A stretch of DNA of 8,144 nt from positions 1 to 8,144 of the forward strand of contig DCKN01000071.1 in assembly GCA_002320385.1 (NCBI GenBank). The letters run 5' to 3'. The notes below the pieces were generated by a model, which did no database searches, had not been told where the DNA came from, and saw only the letters and a list, made by a program, of their open reading frames with translations. Of this stretch, positions 1 through 6,405 are shown piece after piece. The position numbers and the translations under genes were made by a program. Source of the DNA: Proteobacteria bacterium UBA1673 (GTDB taxonomy: Bacteria > Pseudomonadota > Gammaproteobacteria > Comchoanobacterales > Comchoanobacteraceae). Positions within the stretch are counted from its first letter, which is position 1. Each line of letters starts with the position of its first letter.

Positions 1-650
1 CCAGGAATATCAGCCATAACAAATTGCCGATAAGGGCCAAGTTCAACAATACCCAGATGAGGCCTTAGCGTCGTAAATGGGTAATCAGCAACCTTCGGTG
101 TTGCATGGGACAACGCACGAATCAAGCTCGACTTTCCTGCATTAGGAAGCCCCAAAAGACCAACATCAGCGAGCAACTTCAACTCCAAACGCAGACTTAA
201 TACCTCACCAGGTCGACCATAACCAAACTGTCTTGGTGCGCGGTTCGTGCTGGATTTATAACGCGCATTGCCGGCACCACCGCGGCCACCCTCAGCCACA
301 CAGTAAGACTGCCCTTCTTCAGTAAGATCAGCCAGCGATAACGGCTCATTTTCTACATAAACCACTGTACCAGCAGGAACAGGCACCACTAAGTCATCAC
401 CTGCCCGACCGTGCTTGTTCTGCCCTGCACCGTTTTTACCGCGCTCAGCTTGCAATACTTTTTTGTAACGAAAGTCACTTAGGGTTGTGTAGCGCGAATC
501 AACTTTAAAAATAACGGACCCACCACGACCTCCGTCCCCACCATCGGGACCACCCTTAGCAATGTATTTTTCGCGCCGAAAACTCATACAACCCGTACCG
601 CCGTCACCAGCACGCACTGTAATTTTGACCTCATCAATAAACGCACTCAT
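1..650 (-). CDS. obgE: Obg-family GTPase ObgE/CgtA, N-terminal 216 codons (C-terminus beyond window edge)
   Basis: ObgE is a GTPase that binds the 50S subunit, acts late in large-subunit assembly and is linked to the stringent response. Translating the minus strand from the ATG at 648-650 gives the glycine-rich Obg fold (about residues 1-158), starting MSAFIDEV and containing FRREKYIAKGGPDGGDGGRGG at about 24-44. The G domain follows: P-loop GLPNAGKS at 167-174, the switch I threonines T193-T194, and D214-I-P-G (G3) at the window edge. G4, G5 and the C-terminal domain lie outside. The start matches the family N-terminus, but the Shine-Dalgarno is poor (AAGA-like, close to the ATG). It lies 126 bp downstream of rpmA, with a terminator-like hairpin between them. 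The small membrane gene yhbE, found between rpmA and obgE in E. coli, is absent. Identification is firm; cgtA is a synonym. Confidence 0.96.
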   Translation of the reverse strand, partial: MSAFIDEVKITVRAGDGGTGCMSFRREKYIAKGGPDGGDGGRGGSVIFKVDSRYTTLSDFRYKKVLQAERGKNGAGQNKHGRAGDDLVVPVPAGTVVYVENEPLSLADLTEEGQSYCVAEGGRGGAGNARYKSSTNRAPRQFGYGRPGEVLSLRLELKLLADVGLLGLPNAGKSSLIRALSHATPKVADYPFTTLRPHLGIVELGPYRQFVMADIP

Positions 651-710
651 ATTTTTCTTACCCGCAATACCAACTAAAACCACATGGCACCATCACAAAA
701 CACCATGCCC

Positions 711-739
711 AAAAAACGAAACAGGCCCCAAAGGGCCTG
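711..739 (-). terminator. Rho-independent terminator downstream of rpmA
   Basis: On the minus strand a perfect 7-bp GC-rich stem (CAGGCCC / GGGCCTG, plus positions 722-728 and 733-739) with a 4-nt loop is followed by TTTCG and then six T. It lies 38 bp after the rpmA stop and ahead of obgE. It should end or attenuate the rplU-rpmA transcript, so obgE would depend on read-through or its own promoter. I saw no strong promoter in the remaining gap. Confidence 0.8.
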
Positions 740-776
740 CTAAGAATAACAATAATCTTATCTGTAAACGACAGAC

Positions 777-1043
777 TTATGCAGCGTCAGCTTCTGCTTT
801 TTGCACACTGACAACGACGCGACCAAAGCGCTTGCTAAACACAACATGGCCCGCAGACAAAGCATACAAAGTGTGATCACGGCCAACACCAACATTCTTG
901 CCTGGCTTAAATCGAGTGCCACGCTGTCGAACGATGATACCACCGCCATCAACAACCTGTCCACCAAAGCGCTTCACGCCCAGCCGTTTACTCTCTGAAT
1001 CGCGACCATTCCGGGTACTACCACCAGCTTTTTTATGTGCCAT
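777..1043 (-). CDS. rpmA: 50S ribosomal protein L27
   Basis: L27 is a large-subunit protein whose N-terminal tail reaches the peptidyl-transferase centre and helps stabilise tRNA there. The 88-residue product starts MAHKKAGGSTRNGRDSE and continues with RLGVKRFGGQ, IIVRQRGT and GRDHTLYAL, all hallmarks of L27; the E. coli protein has 85 residues. There is no Firmicutes-type N-terminal extension needing cleavage, as expected for a proteobacterium. The last few residues (EADAA) are lineage-specific. A strong Shine-Dalgarno, AAGGAG (plus positions 1049-1054), lies 5 nt before the ATG. The gene follows rplU with a 26-bp gap, so the two are almost certainly co-transcribed from the rplU promoter and ended by the hairpin at 711-739. 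Confidence 0.98.
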   Translation of the reverse strand: MAHKKAGGSTRNGRDSESKRLGVKRFGGQVVDGGGIIVRQRGTRFKPGKNVGVGRDHTLYALSAGHVVFSKRFGRVVVSVQKAEADAA

Positions 1044-1069
1044 AATGACTCCTTACTTTGTTCAATCCG

Positions 1070-1558
1070 TTACTTAGCTTTTTCGCTATCTTTTTTGCTT
1101 GCCTTAACCGTTGATTTTTTGGCTGGTGCTTTTTTTACGTCACCTTTTTTCTCAGCTGCGACTGCTTTAGTAGAACCTTTCTTGGGCTTATCAGTAGCCT
1201 TGGTTTCAGCCTTTGCTTTGGTAGCTGCTGGCGCCTTGACCGTTTTAGCTGGACCAATGGCTAAGACTTCTAATCGCGTGAAAGACTGTCTGTGACCTTG
1301 ACGCTTCATATGATGCTTCCGGCGCTTAAGTTTTATGATCTTGATTTTATCACCGCGACCGTGCTCCAAAACACGGACCAAAACAGCAGTGCCATCGACA
1401 AGTGGTGCACCGACATGCAGTTGCTTGCCATCATGGAACATTAATACTTGGTCCAATTTAATTTCTTCACCAGCTGCCTGCTCAATTTTCTCAACATTAA
1501 ACTTTAGTCCAGGCTTGACATGGAACTGTTTGCCACTGTGAGCGATGATTGCGTACAT
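1070..1558 (-). CDS. rplU: 50S ribosomal protein L21 with a Lys/Ala-rich C-terminal extension
   Basis: L21 binds 23S rRNA and, with L20, helps early large-subunit assembly. Residues 1-103 are a complete ordinary L21: MYAIIAHSGKQ at the start, VLMF and a GAPLV-type strand in the middle, then the basic KIKIIKLKRRKHHMKRQGHR segment and EVLAIGP at the end. E. coli L21 is 103 residues long, so the last 59 residues (104-162) are extra. Of these 59, 20 are Lys and 14 Ala, with Thr, Ser, Pro, Glu and Asp between, giving a disordered, strongly basic, histone-H1-like tail. The start is supported by the conserved N-terminus and an AAGGA Shine-Dalgarno (plus positions 1566-1570). It is the first gene of the rplU-rpmA unit. 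There is no sign of a frameshift: the tail runs in one frame to its TAA, just before the rpmA Shine-Dalgarno. Confidence 0.97.
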   Translation of the reverse strand: MYAIIAHSGKQFHVKPGLKFNVEKIEQAAGEEIKLDQVLMFHDGKQLHVGAPLVDGTAVLVRVLEHGRGDKIKIIKLKRRKHHMKRQGHRQSFTRLEVLAIGPAKTVKAPAATKAKAETKATDKPKKGSTKAVAAEKKGDVKKAPAKKSTVKASKKDSEKAK

Positions 1559-1587
1559 CGGTGTTTCCTTGATATTTAATTCGCTGT

Positions 1588-1616
1588 ATGTTACCTCAAT
1601 TTTGAAGTGATTTCAA
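1588..1616 (-). promoter_or_regulatory. Sigma70-type promoter for rplU-rpmA
   Basis: On the minus strand, TTGAAA (plus 1611-1616, 5 of 6 to the -35 consensus) is followed after exactly 17 nt by TAACAT (plus 1588-1593, 4 of 6 to the -10 consensus). Transcription would start near 1581, giving a leader of about 22 nt that contains only the Shine-Dalgarno. This leaves little room for a long autoregulatory leader. Confidence 0.6.
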
Positions 1617-1806
1617 GCAAATCATTGATCTAAATGTACGGATAATTAAGATATGCAACCAGACAAGGACCCAAAGGTCATGAACACAAAAAGCACTGAA
1701 TCTTCTTAACCCCCAAGATCAAAACGATGGCCGCGATGCTGACAACGTCTATCACATATAAAAAACAATAAAATCAGACCAATAGATTGTAAACAACGGA
1801 TTCACC

Positions 1807-1836
1807 TTGGTCATCCATACAGGTTTCCGATATACT
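1807..1836 (+). promoter_or_regulatory. Probable sigma70 promoter for ispB
   Basis: TATACT (1831-1836, 5 of 6 to the -10 consensus) is preceded after 18 nt by TTGGTC (1807-1812), a weak -35 matching 3 of 6. Transcription would begin near 1843, giving a leader of about 47 nt before the GTG start. The -10 is convincing; the -35 is not. Confidence 0.45.
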
Positions 1837-1855
1837 GTTGTCACATTGTCTTATT

Positions 1856-1893
1856 AGGAGCGCTTGGCCCTGCCAGCTGAATCTGCATCGTGA
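1856..1893 (+). promoter_or_regulatory. Unusual ispB leader: distant Shine-Dalgarno, hairpin or mini-ORF overlapping the GTG start
   Basis: The only good Shine-Dalgarno, AGGAG (1856-1860), is 29 nt from the ispB GTG, too far for direct use. Two features could bridge it. First, GCT-T-GGC / GCC-AGC (1862-1877, one bulged T, loop CCT) can fold and bring the two closer. Second, a TTG at 1864-1866 opens a 9-codon frame (LALPAESAS) ending in TGA at 1891-1893. That stop overlaps the GTG of ispB as GTGA, the classic layout for translational coupling, though the TTG is only 3 nt from AGGAG. Both readings are inference. Confidence 0.35.
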
Positions 1894-2861
1894 GTACCAA
1901 AATTTCAAAAATTCAGACCATTATCGCCAATGAACTGCAACTACTTGAGCGCATCATACTTAATAAAAACCAATCCGACTCTGAATTAGCCAACCAAGTC
2001 TGCAGCCATTTGTTATTGAGCAACGGCAAACGCATACGCCCAATGGTCGTGATTCTTAGCGCATTAGCCACCGGCTACCAAAGCGAAGAAAACCTACATC
2101 TCGACCTGGGCTGCATTGTCGAGCTTATTCATACAGCCACATTGCTGCATGATGATGTGATTGATAACAGTGATCGCAGAAGACACCAACAAACTGCACA
2201 CACCATTTGGGGCAATACAGCAAGTATTTTATCAGGCGACCTACTCTACGCTAAAGCATTCACTATGATCGCTGCTATCAATAATACTGATGTCATGACA
2301 ATCCTATCAGAAGCGACTGAGAAAATCGTTGAAGGCGAGCTTGAACATTTGCAATGCAAACGTAAAATCAATACCTCTAAGTTGACTTATTTAAATGTGA
2401 TTGGTGCGAAAACAGCAAAACTCTTTTCAGTATCAGCTGAACTTGGCGCGCTATTGACCGGTCAAACCCGATACATGAACGCCATGCGTGAATTTGGTCA
2501 TCATCTTGGCATCATTTTTCAAATCATGGATGATATACTGGATATCAATGCCACCGAAACACTTGGCAAGCCACGCGGACAAGACGTATTAGAGGGCAAA
2601 CCAACATTACCACTCATCATTGCCTACAACAAAAGCAGTCCTGAAGATCAAGCAAATATAGCCGAACGCTTTGCAGACCCAGAGACGACTTTGGAAAATC
2701 TAATGCCATACATTGAGGCAACCAACGCCATTGATGAAGCCCTGAAAGAAGCGCATGCTGCAAGTTTACTCGCTGAAAACTGCCTAAATGTGCTACCTGA
2801 CACACCGTATAAGCAAGCACTCTACGATTTACTAACCTTCGCTATCAACCGTGGGCATTAA
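1890..2861 (+). CDS. ispB: Trans-polyprenyl (octaprenyl-type) diphosphate synthase
   Basis: This cytoplasmic enzyme adds isopentenyl diphosphate units to farnesyl diphosphate to build the long all-trans prenyl side chain of ubiquinone and menaquinone. At 323 residues it equals E. coli IspB. The family motifs are present in order: GKRIRP (46-51), the first aspartate-rich motif LHDDVID with D88, D89 and D92, GD at 116-117, the KTAKLF segment around 174-179, the second aspartate-rich motif DDILD (214-218), and GKPTLPL (236-242). Bulk around the first DDxxD is small (HTATLLHDD), as in E. coli, which fits a long-chain product; the exact chain length cannot be read off. The start is GTG: an in-frame TGA at 1878-1880 excludes anything longer, and the N-terminus aligns with the family. 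It diverges from rplU and converges with the phosphatase-like gene, 50 bp away. Confidence 0.95.
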   Translation: MSTKISKIQTIIANELQLLERIILNKNQSDSELANQVCSHLLLSNGKRIRPMVVILSALATGYQSEENLHLDLGCIVELIHTATLLHDDVIDNSDRRRHQQTAHTIWGNTASILSGDLLYAKAFTMIAAINNTDVMTILSEATEKIVEGELEHLQCKRKINTSKLTYLNVIGAKTAKLFSVSAELGALLTGQTRYMNAMREFGHHLGIIFQIMDDILDINATETLGKPRGQDVLEGKPTLPLIIAYNKSSPEDQANIAERFADPETTLENLMPYIEATNAIDEALKEAHAASLLAENCLNVLPDTPYKQALYDLLTFAINRGH

Positions 2862-2911
2862 ATCTGTGCACAAGAAACATTTTTATCAAAACGCATAAGC
2901 ATACAGCGATG
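2862..2911. other. Short convergent intergenic gap
   Basis: ispB and the phosphatase-like gene converge here, 50 bp apart. No clear bidirectional terminator is visible; only the short palindrome GTGCAC near 2867 stands out. Termination may be rho-dependent or occur inside the opposing gene. Confidence 0.5.
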
Positions 2912-5900
2912 TTATTGGTTTTTAAGTGTTGGATTACTAGGGTCATTAGTAGCATTGGCATACATATTGTCTAATGAGCGCGCTTTATTTTGAATAGATT
3001 TCTGATGACACGCTTCTGCTTCATCAAAAAGTTTCTCTAAAGCTTGCGCTCCGGCATTAGGCTTCTGACTGGGGAGAGAAGCATTCAAATCAGGAACTGA
3101 AGAAGCCCCCTGAATAGAATCAGAAGAAGGACGGGACTCTAAATCGGTTGATGCGCTACCAGTACTACGACGATTAATGTTCGAAGCATCCATATAATGG
3201 CCAAGTTGTTCTAAGTTACCTTTGGTGAGAGGTAAACTATCGGATCCAAGTATCGGTTGCTGCCCCCTCGCCTTGTGAATAATCGCAGAGACTTTCAAGG
3301 CTCTGTACAAATGATCACGCAATGAGTCGCGAGTTTTCGAGTTGGTTAAGGCATCCTTGAGCAAATGCTTAGGAACACCTAGTTCTTTAGCATTGTTAAA
3401 AATTGCTTTTGTATAATCTGTCCGCTTTTTCTCATCTTCAGCACCAGAGAGTTTAGCAGTGAATCTATTTTCACGTTTTTCTATAAATTGCTTGAACTGT
3501 GCATCAACATCATGATAATCATCGTTTTTTACTGAATCAGCATCGGAAGACTGCTCTGAATCTGTACCTACATCTGAAGCATTAGAAGACGGTTGCATCA
3601 AACCATTTACATAATCATCTCTTTGAGCCCTTGTTGACTGAACATTTCCAGATTGATTGGATTGATCGGAAAACTTTTCCTCACTTGCCAGTATATTCAT
3701 CATTGCTTTTTCTGCAAGCTTACGTTTTTCCGCTACCAATTGTTCACTAACTGGACCATCATTTTGTTGCTCAGGCAACTTTACAACTTGCTGTGAAGCC
3801 TTCACATAAACATCGAGAATATCATACATACCTTGCTTAGTTGTCTGCGAAACTTTGATTTTATTACGGTAATCGATCAGTATTTTCTGATCTGGCGTTT
3901 GCGGCGGATTGGAGGATTCTAACGCCCGCCTTTTTTTTTGCAAAGCTTCTAGAGCTTCCATCCTGTTTTTAAGAACTGTATTATCTACGACAGCCCCTGA
4001 ACGGCTTGCATGGTCATTAAGTGTTTTCAATTCTGATTGCTTTCTAGCAATCTCTCCGTCCAGAACCTTTACAGCATCAGTAGTTGAAACTGCCTGAGCA
4101 AATGCCTGATCACTCATTGTCCCCAGATCACCTTCTTTTATACCAAGCGATGTACACGCGCGACTAATCTGATCCTTATTGGCTTCTTGAAATTTGGTTT
4201 TTTCTTTTTCCATTTTAGTATCCAAATCTCTGATTTTTTCTAAATACCCTACCTTAGCACCCTTATTCATATCAGCCTTGTAGTTATCAATCGTCTTTTG
4301 CACCAAGAAACTGGGATTAACCTCAGCATAAATATCACGAAGTACTTTAGGCATCATGCCACGACTATTACCATCTCCCTCTCCAAACATTTCCATTTGC
4401 GCCAATGCGCCTTGCGTACCCAATGCATTAAGACCCGTGACCATGGAATAATAGCCTGCCTCTTCAACACCCTCAGCATTCTTAGGACGATTGATGGACT
4501 CAAAGTTATGCGCAAGCTGAAGATAATTGCCTAGTTTGATTTTATCTTCAAGCAATGCAATTTCTTTCTGCTTATTCTCCATCGCTTGTGCCTTTCCCAT
4601 ATTGCTGAGCTCAAGCTTTGCCACTTTGAGATCTTGATGTAACTGATCAATCGACGTTGGCTGCAAAAGATAAGCCGGATTGTCTTTAGCAAAATCTTTA
4701 ACAATCATTGATATTTCATTTGGATCAGACATCTCCCAAGAAGGACTATCCCTGAGACATTGTTCAATGGCTTGACCCATCATGCGTACCATGGAAGCCC
4801 TATCTTTGTTACTCTTACAACCCTCAAATGCATGACCTGGGTAAAGTGACTGCAAAAGGCTTGTAGAGGCAGCCAAATGCAGAATATGATTATTAACCCC
4901 TCGATTTGCATCCTTATTAAAGGTCGATGTATTGGTCTGATCAAATAAACTTTTCTTAACCGTATACTCAACCATTTTACATAGCTCAGTATCAGTCACC
5001 TTTTCTGGAGAGAACCCATACGCATCCCGGAAATTCTCAAGCGTATACGCTGGATCATTGGCATACAAACGACGGCAGTTTTTGGTAAAATCACTGATCT
5101 GCTTACCCACAGCCTCATTATCTTCTGGGTATTTACCAACCAGAGACTCACGCACAAACCGGTCAATCCTTGTCTGTTGTGCTCCAATTTGTGCGACACC
5201 TTGTGGATTACCGTCCGCCCACTTACCGCGTTGCAACCCCTTGGAATGATAGGCTGCTGACTTAGTGAATAAAATCTTCCCACGTGCTTTGATGGCGTCA
5301 CGTTCAGCATCTGGGTACTTTTTTTTCAATGCGTCAATGTCATCTGGTTTATACTTTTTTGTCAATCGTGTCTGCAGTGCTTTCTCCTCTGGAGTAAGCA
5401 CACTTGAATTAGCGGTGGCATAAAGATCATAATTTTCTAGATCCATAACCTCATCATAGCACTGATTGATTGCCTTAGCGGCATTCATCGCACTTTGATT
5501 AAAAGTGCTCTCCTTAGTGAAAGCACCAGCGACGCCTGAATCCACAAAAGAGCTATAAACAGAGCGATACGGATCCTCAGGGTCACGAAATGTCCATGAA
5601 TTACCGCTTGAAGGATTATTCTTCAACGCATCCAGTGCCAATGTCATCGTGGTGACACCCCCCGCCTTTGAATCATGACCAAAATTTGCGGCCCCCGTAC
5701 TGCTTGATTTAAAATCAACACCACCAATCTTCTTGGTAGCCTCAAACTTGATGACATTGCGCGGAAGATGCAATACTTTAGCAAACTGGTTGGATAAATG
5801 AATATGCTCAGGATTTTTTGCAAGGCCAACTTGAAATTTCTGTAAAAAATCTTTTTGCTGGTCTGGTTCTAACTTCGCAAATTTTGCCTTGTCATCGAAG

Positions 5901-6175
5901 AAAATTTTTTGAAATAGATTATAATCTTGAGGAAGCCCATCAAATAATGAACGATATTTTGCTAATCCTGATTTATCCATTGGTAATTCTGATAAATTCG
6001 CACTTTGTATAACTCTAAATAGGGACTGTACTTCAGGTGAATACGGCTGTGTAGCCACCGTATACGAACAGGATTTACTATCATCATTTGCACCCGTGGT
6101 ATAAGTTGAGATAACACCGCCATTTCCCACTTGACCCATACTGTTTAATGCAGTATCTATTTTTTGTTTACCCAT
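2912..6175 (-). CDS. Large SopB/INPP4/SidF-like putative phosphoinositide phosphatase, candidate secreted effector
   Basis: This 1087-residue, largely hydrophilic protein has no signal peptide or transmembrane segment that I can see. Its key feature is a Cys-X5-Arg phosphatase P-loop, C453-K-S-N-K-D-R459, followed by ASM. The preceding segment has F-N and then N-R-G-V-N-N (424-429). In the inositol polyphosphate 4-phosphatase, SopB/IpgD and SidF group, a CKSxKDRT loop supplies the nucleophilic cysteine and phosphate-binding arginine, and a GVN/GIN motif lies upstream. Those enzymes remove phosphate from phosphoinositides or inositol phosphates. A460 replaces the usual Thr/Ser after the arginine, so activity may be altered. 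Beyond the catalytic region come coiled-coil-prone stretches (about 511-550, 643-668, 703-755, 810-835), a Ser/Asp-rich linker (836-885), a helical block (890-970) and a Ser-rich disordered segment (1001-1040). AGGGA (plus 6184-6188) lies 8 nt before the ATG. Large size, soluble modular build and accessory setting fit a translocated effector of an intracellular bacterium; secretion route and substrate are inference. Confidence 0.7.
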   Translation of the reverse strand: MGKQKIDTALNSMGQVGNGGVISTYTTGANDDSKSCSYTVATQPYSPEVQSLFRVIQSANLSELPMDKSGLAKYRSLFDGLPQDYNLFQKIFFDDKAKFAKLEPDQQKDFLQKFQVGLAKNPEHIHLSNQFAKVLHLPRNVIKFEATKKIGGVDFKSSSTGAANFGHDSKAGGVTTMTLALDALKNNPSSGNSWTFRDPEDPYRSVYSSFVDSGVAGAFTKESTFNQSAMNAAKAINQCYDEVMDLENYDLYATANSSVLTPEEKALQTRLTKKYKPDDIDALKKKYPDAERDAIKARGKILFTKSAAYHSKGLQRGKWADGNPQGVAQIGAQQTRIDRFVRESLVGKYPEDNEAVGKQISDFTKNCRRLYANDPAYTLENFRDAYGFSPEKVTDTELCKMVEYTVKKSLFDQTNTSTFNKDANRGVNNHILHLAASTSLLQSLYPGHAFEGCKSNKDRASMVRMMGQAIEQCLRDSPSWEMSDPNEISMIVKDFAKDNPAYLLQPTSIDQLHQDLKVAKLELSNMGKAQAMENKQKEIALLEDKIKLGNYLQLAHNFESINRPKNAEGVEEAGYYSMVTGLNALGTQGALAQMEMFGEGDGNSRGMMPKVLRDIYAEVNPSFLVQKTIDNYKADMNKGAKVGYLEKIRDLDTKMEKEKTKFQEANKDQISRACTSLGIKEGDLGTMSDQAFAQAVSTTDAVKVLDGEIARKQSELKTLNDHASRSGAVVDNTVLKNRMEALEALQKKRRALESSNPPQTPDQKILIDYRNKIKVSQTTKQGMYDILDVYVKASQQVVKLPEQQNDGPVSEQLVAEKRKLAEKAMMNILASEEKFSDQSNQSGNVQSTRAQRDDYVNGLMQPSSNASDVGTDSEQSSDADSVKNDDYHDVDAQFKQFIEKRENRFTAKLSGAEDEKKRTDYTKAIFNNAKELGVPKHLLKDALTNSKTRDSLRDHLYRALKVSAIIHKARGQQPILGSDSLPLTKGNLEQLGHYMDASNINRRSTGSASTDLESRPSSDSIQGASSVPDLNASLPSQKPNAGAQALEKLFDEAEACHQKSIQNKARSLDNMYANATNDPSNPTLKNQ

Positions 6176-6210
6176 CTATATCGTCCCTAACGCATTACTA
6201 TGATATAGAT
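6174..6210 (-). repeat. 9-bp perfect inverted repeat flanking the ribosome-binding site of the phosphatase-like gene
   Basis: ATCTATATC (6174-6182) and GATATAGAT (6202-6210) are perfect inverted copies separated by 19 nt. Read on the minus strand, the second arm ends in the AT of the ATG start codon, and the Shine-Dalgarno AGGGA lies in the loop. If both arms are transcribed, the start codon is partly base-paired. If transcription starts inside the repeat, it could instead be a DNA operator. Confidence 0.6.
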
Positions 6211-6232
6211 CATTTCGAGTCATAACGCTCAA
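6202..6232 (-). promoter_or_regulatory. Weak candidate promoter for the phosphatase-like gene
   Basis: On the minus strand TTGAGC (plus 6227-6232) precedes TATATC (plus 6202-6207) with a 19-nt spacer, longer than the ideal 17. The -10 overlaps the upstream arm of the inverted repeat and the word TAGATCAT (plus 6206-6213). Other starts further upstream are possible. Confidence 0.25.
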
Positions 6233-6291
6233 TTTTTTATGACAAAATCAGAAATATACGTACATCATACGCGAATACAAAATTAAGAAAG

Positions 6292-6311
6292 CGATCAATC
6301 TTAGATCATCC
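6292..6311 (+). promoter_or_regulatory. 20-bp conserved upstream element, copy 1
   Basis: CGATCAATCTTAGATCATCC here matches 19 of 20 positions of the element at 7691-7710, while much of the surrounding upstream DNA has drifted between the two copies. It lies about 37 bp before the -35 of the membrane-protein gene. Read on the other strand it contains two TGATC words 11 bp apart, one helical turn, as regulator-binding direct repeats often have. A binding-site role is inferred. Confidence 0.4.
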
Positions 6312-6347
6312 ACACCCATGAATCTGAGTCATTCATCCGATACAATA

Positions 6348-6376
6348 TTGCCAGAGACATAAAACATTGCTATTAT
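6348..6376 (+). promoter_or_regulatory. Sigma70-type promoter for membrane-protein copy 1
   Basis: TTGCCA (6348-6353, 5 of 6 to the -35 consensus), a 17-nt spacer and TATTAT (6371-6376, 5 of 6 to the -10 consensus) make the best promoter in the window. The start would fall near 6383, giving a leader of about 23 nt with GGAG inside it. Confidence 0.6.
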
Positions 6377-6405
6377 ATTACAAAAGACAACCACGGAGTA
6401 AATCA

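Larger units (their letters stand above)
1559..1889. other. Divergent intergenic region between rplU and ispB
   Basis: This 331-bp region separates divergently read rplU and ispB. Its outer parts hold the rplU promoter, the ispB promoter and the ispB leader described separately. In the centre (about 1620-1800) I see AT-rich DNA with no open frame that resembles a protein, no tRNA-like fold and no strong hairpin. The best central candidate is only a 4-bp stem (GACC-CAAA-GGTC) around 1669-1680. Confidence 0.6.

Noticed and set aside
562..1295. Open frames at 562-876(+), 758-967(-), 801-998(+) and 1035-1295(+)
   Set aside because: They lie across obgE, rpmA or rplU in other frames, have low-quality composition and no ribosome-binding site, while the overlapped genes are unmistakable.
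1669..1680. Small hairpin GACC-CAAA-GGTC between rplU and ispB
   Set aside because: A 4-bp stem without a T-run is too weak to call a terminator or regulatory structure.
3909..6012. Several 60-104-codon frames inside the phosphatase-like gene on both strands
   Set aside because: They are shadows of the long 1087-codon frame; none shows a family resemblance or a convincing translation start.
6367..6405. Longer start (TTG at 6367) for membrane-protein copy 1
   Set aside because: It overlaps the predicted -10 and has no Shine-Dalgarno. Copy 2 has an in-frame stop at 7755-7757, and both copies share GGAG plus ATG at 6406/7782.
6221..6405. PmrA-type box (paired CTTAATATT) expected upstream of some Legionella/Coxiella effector genes
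   Set aside because: Only a single loose AATTAAG-like word is present near 6281-6287; the second half-site is absent.
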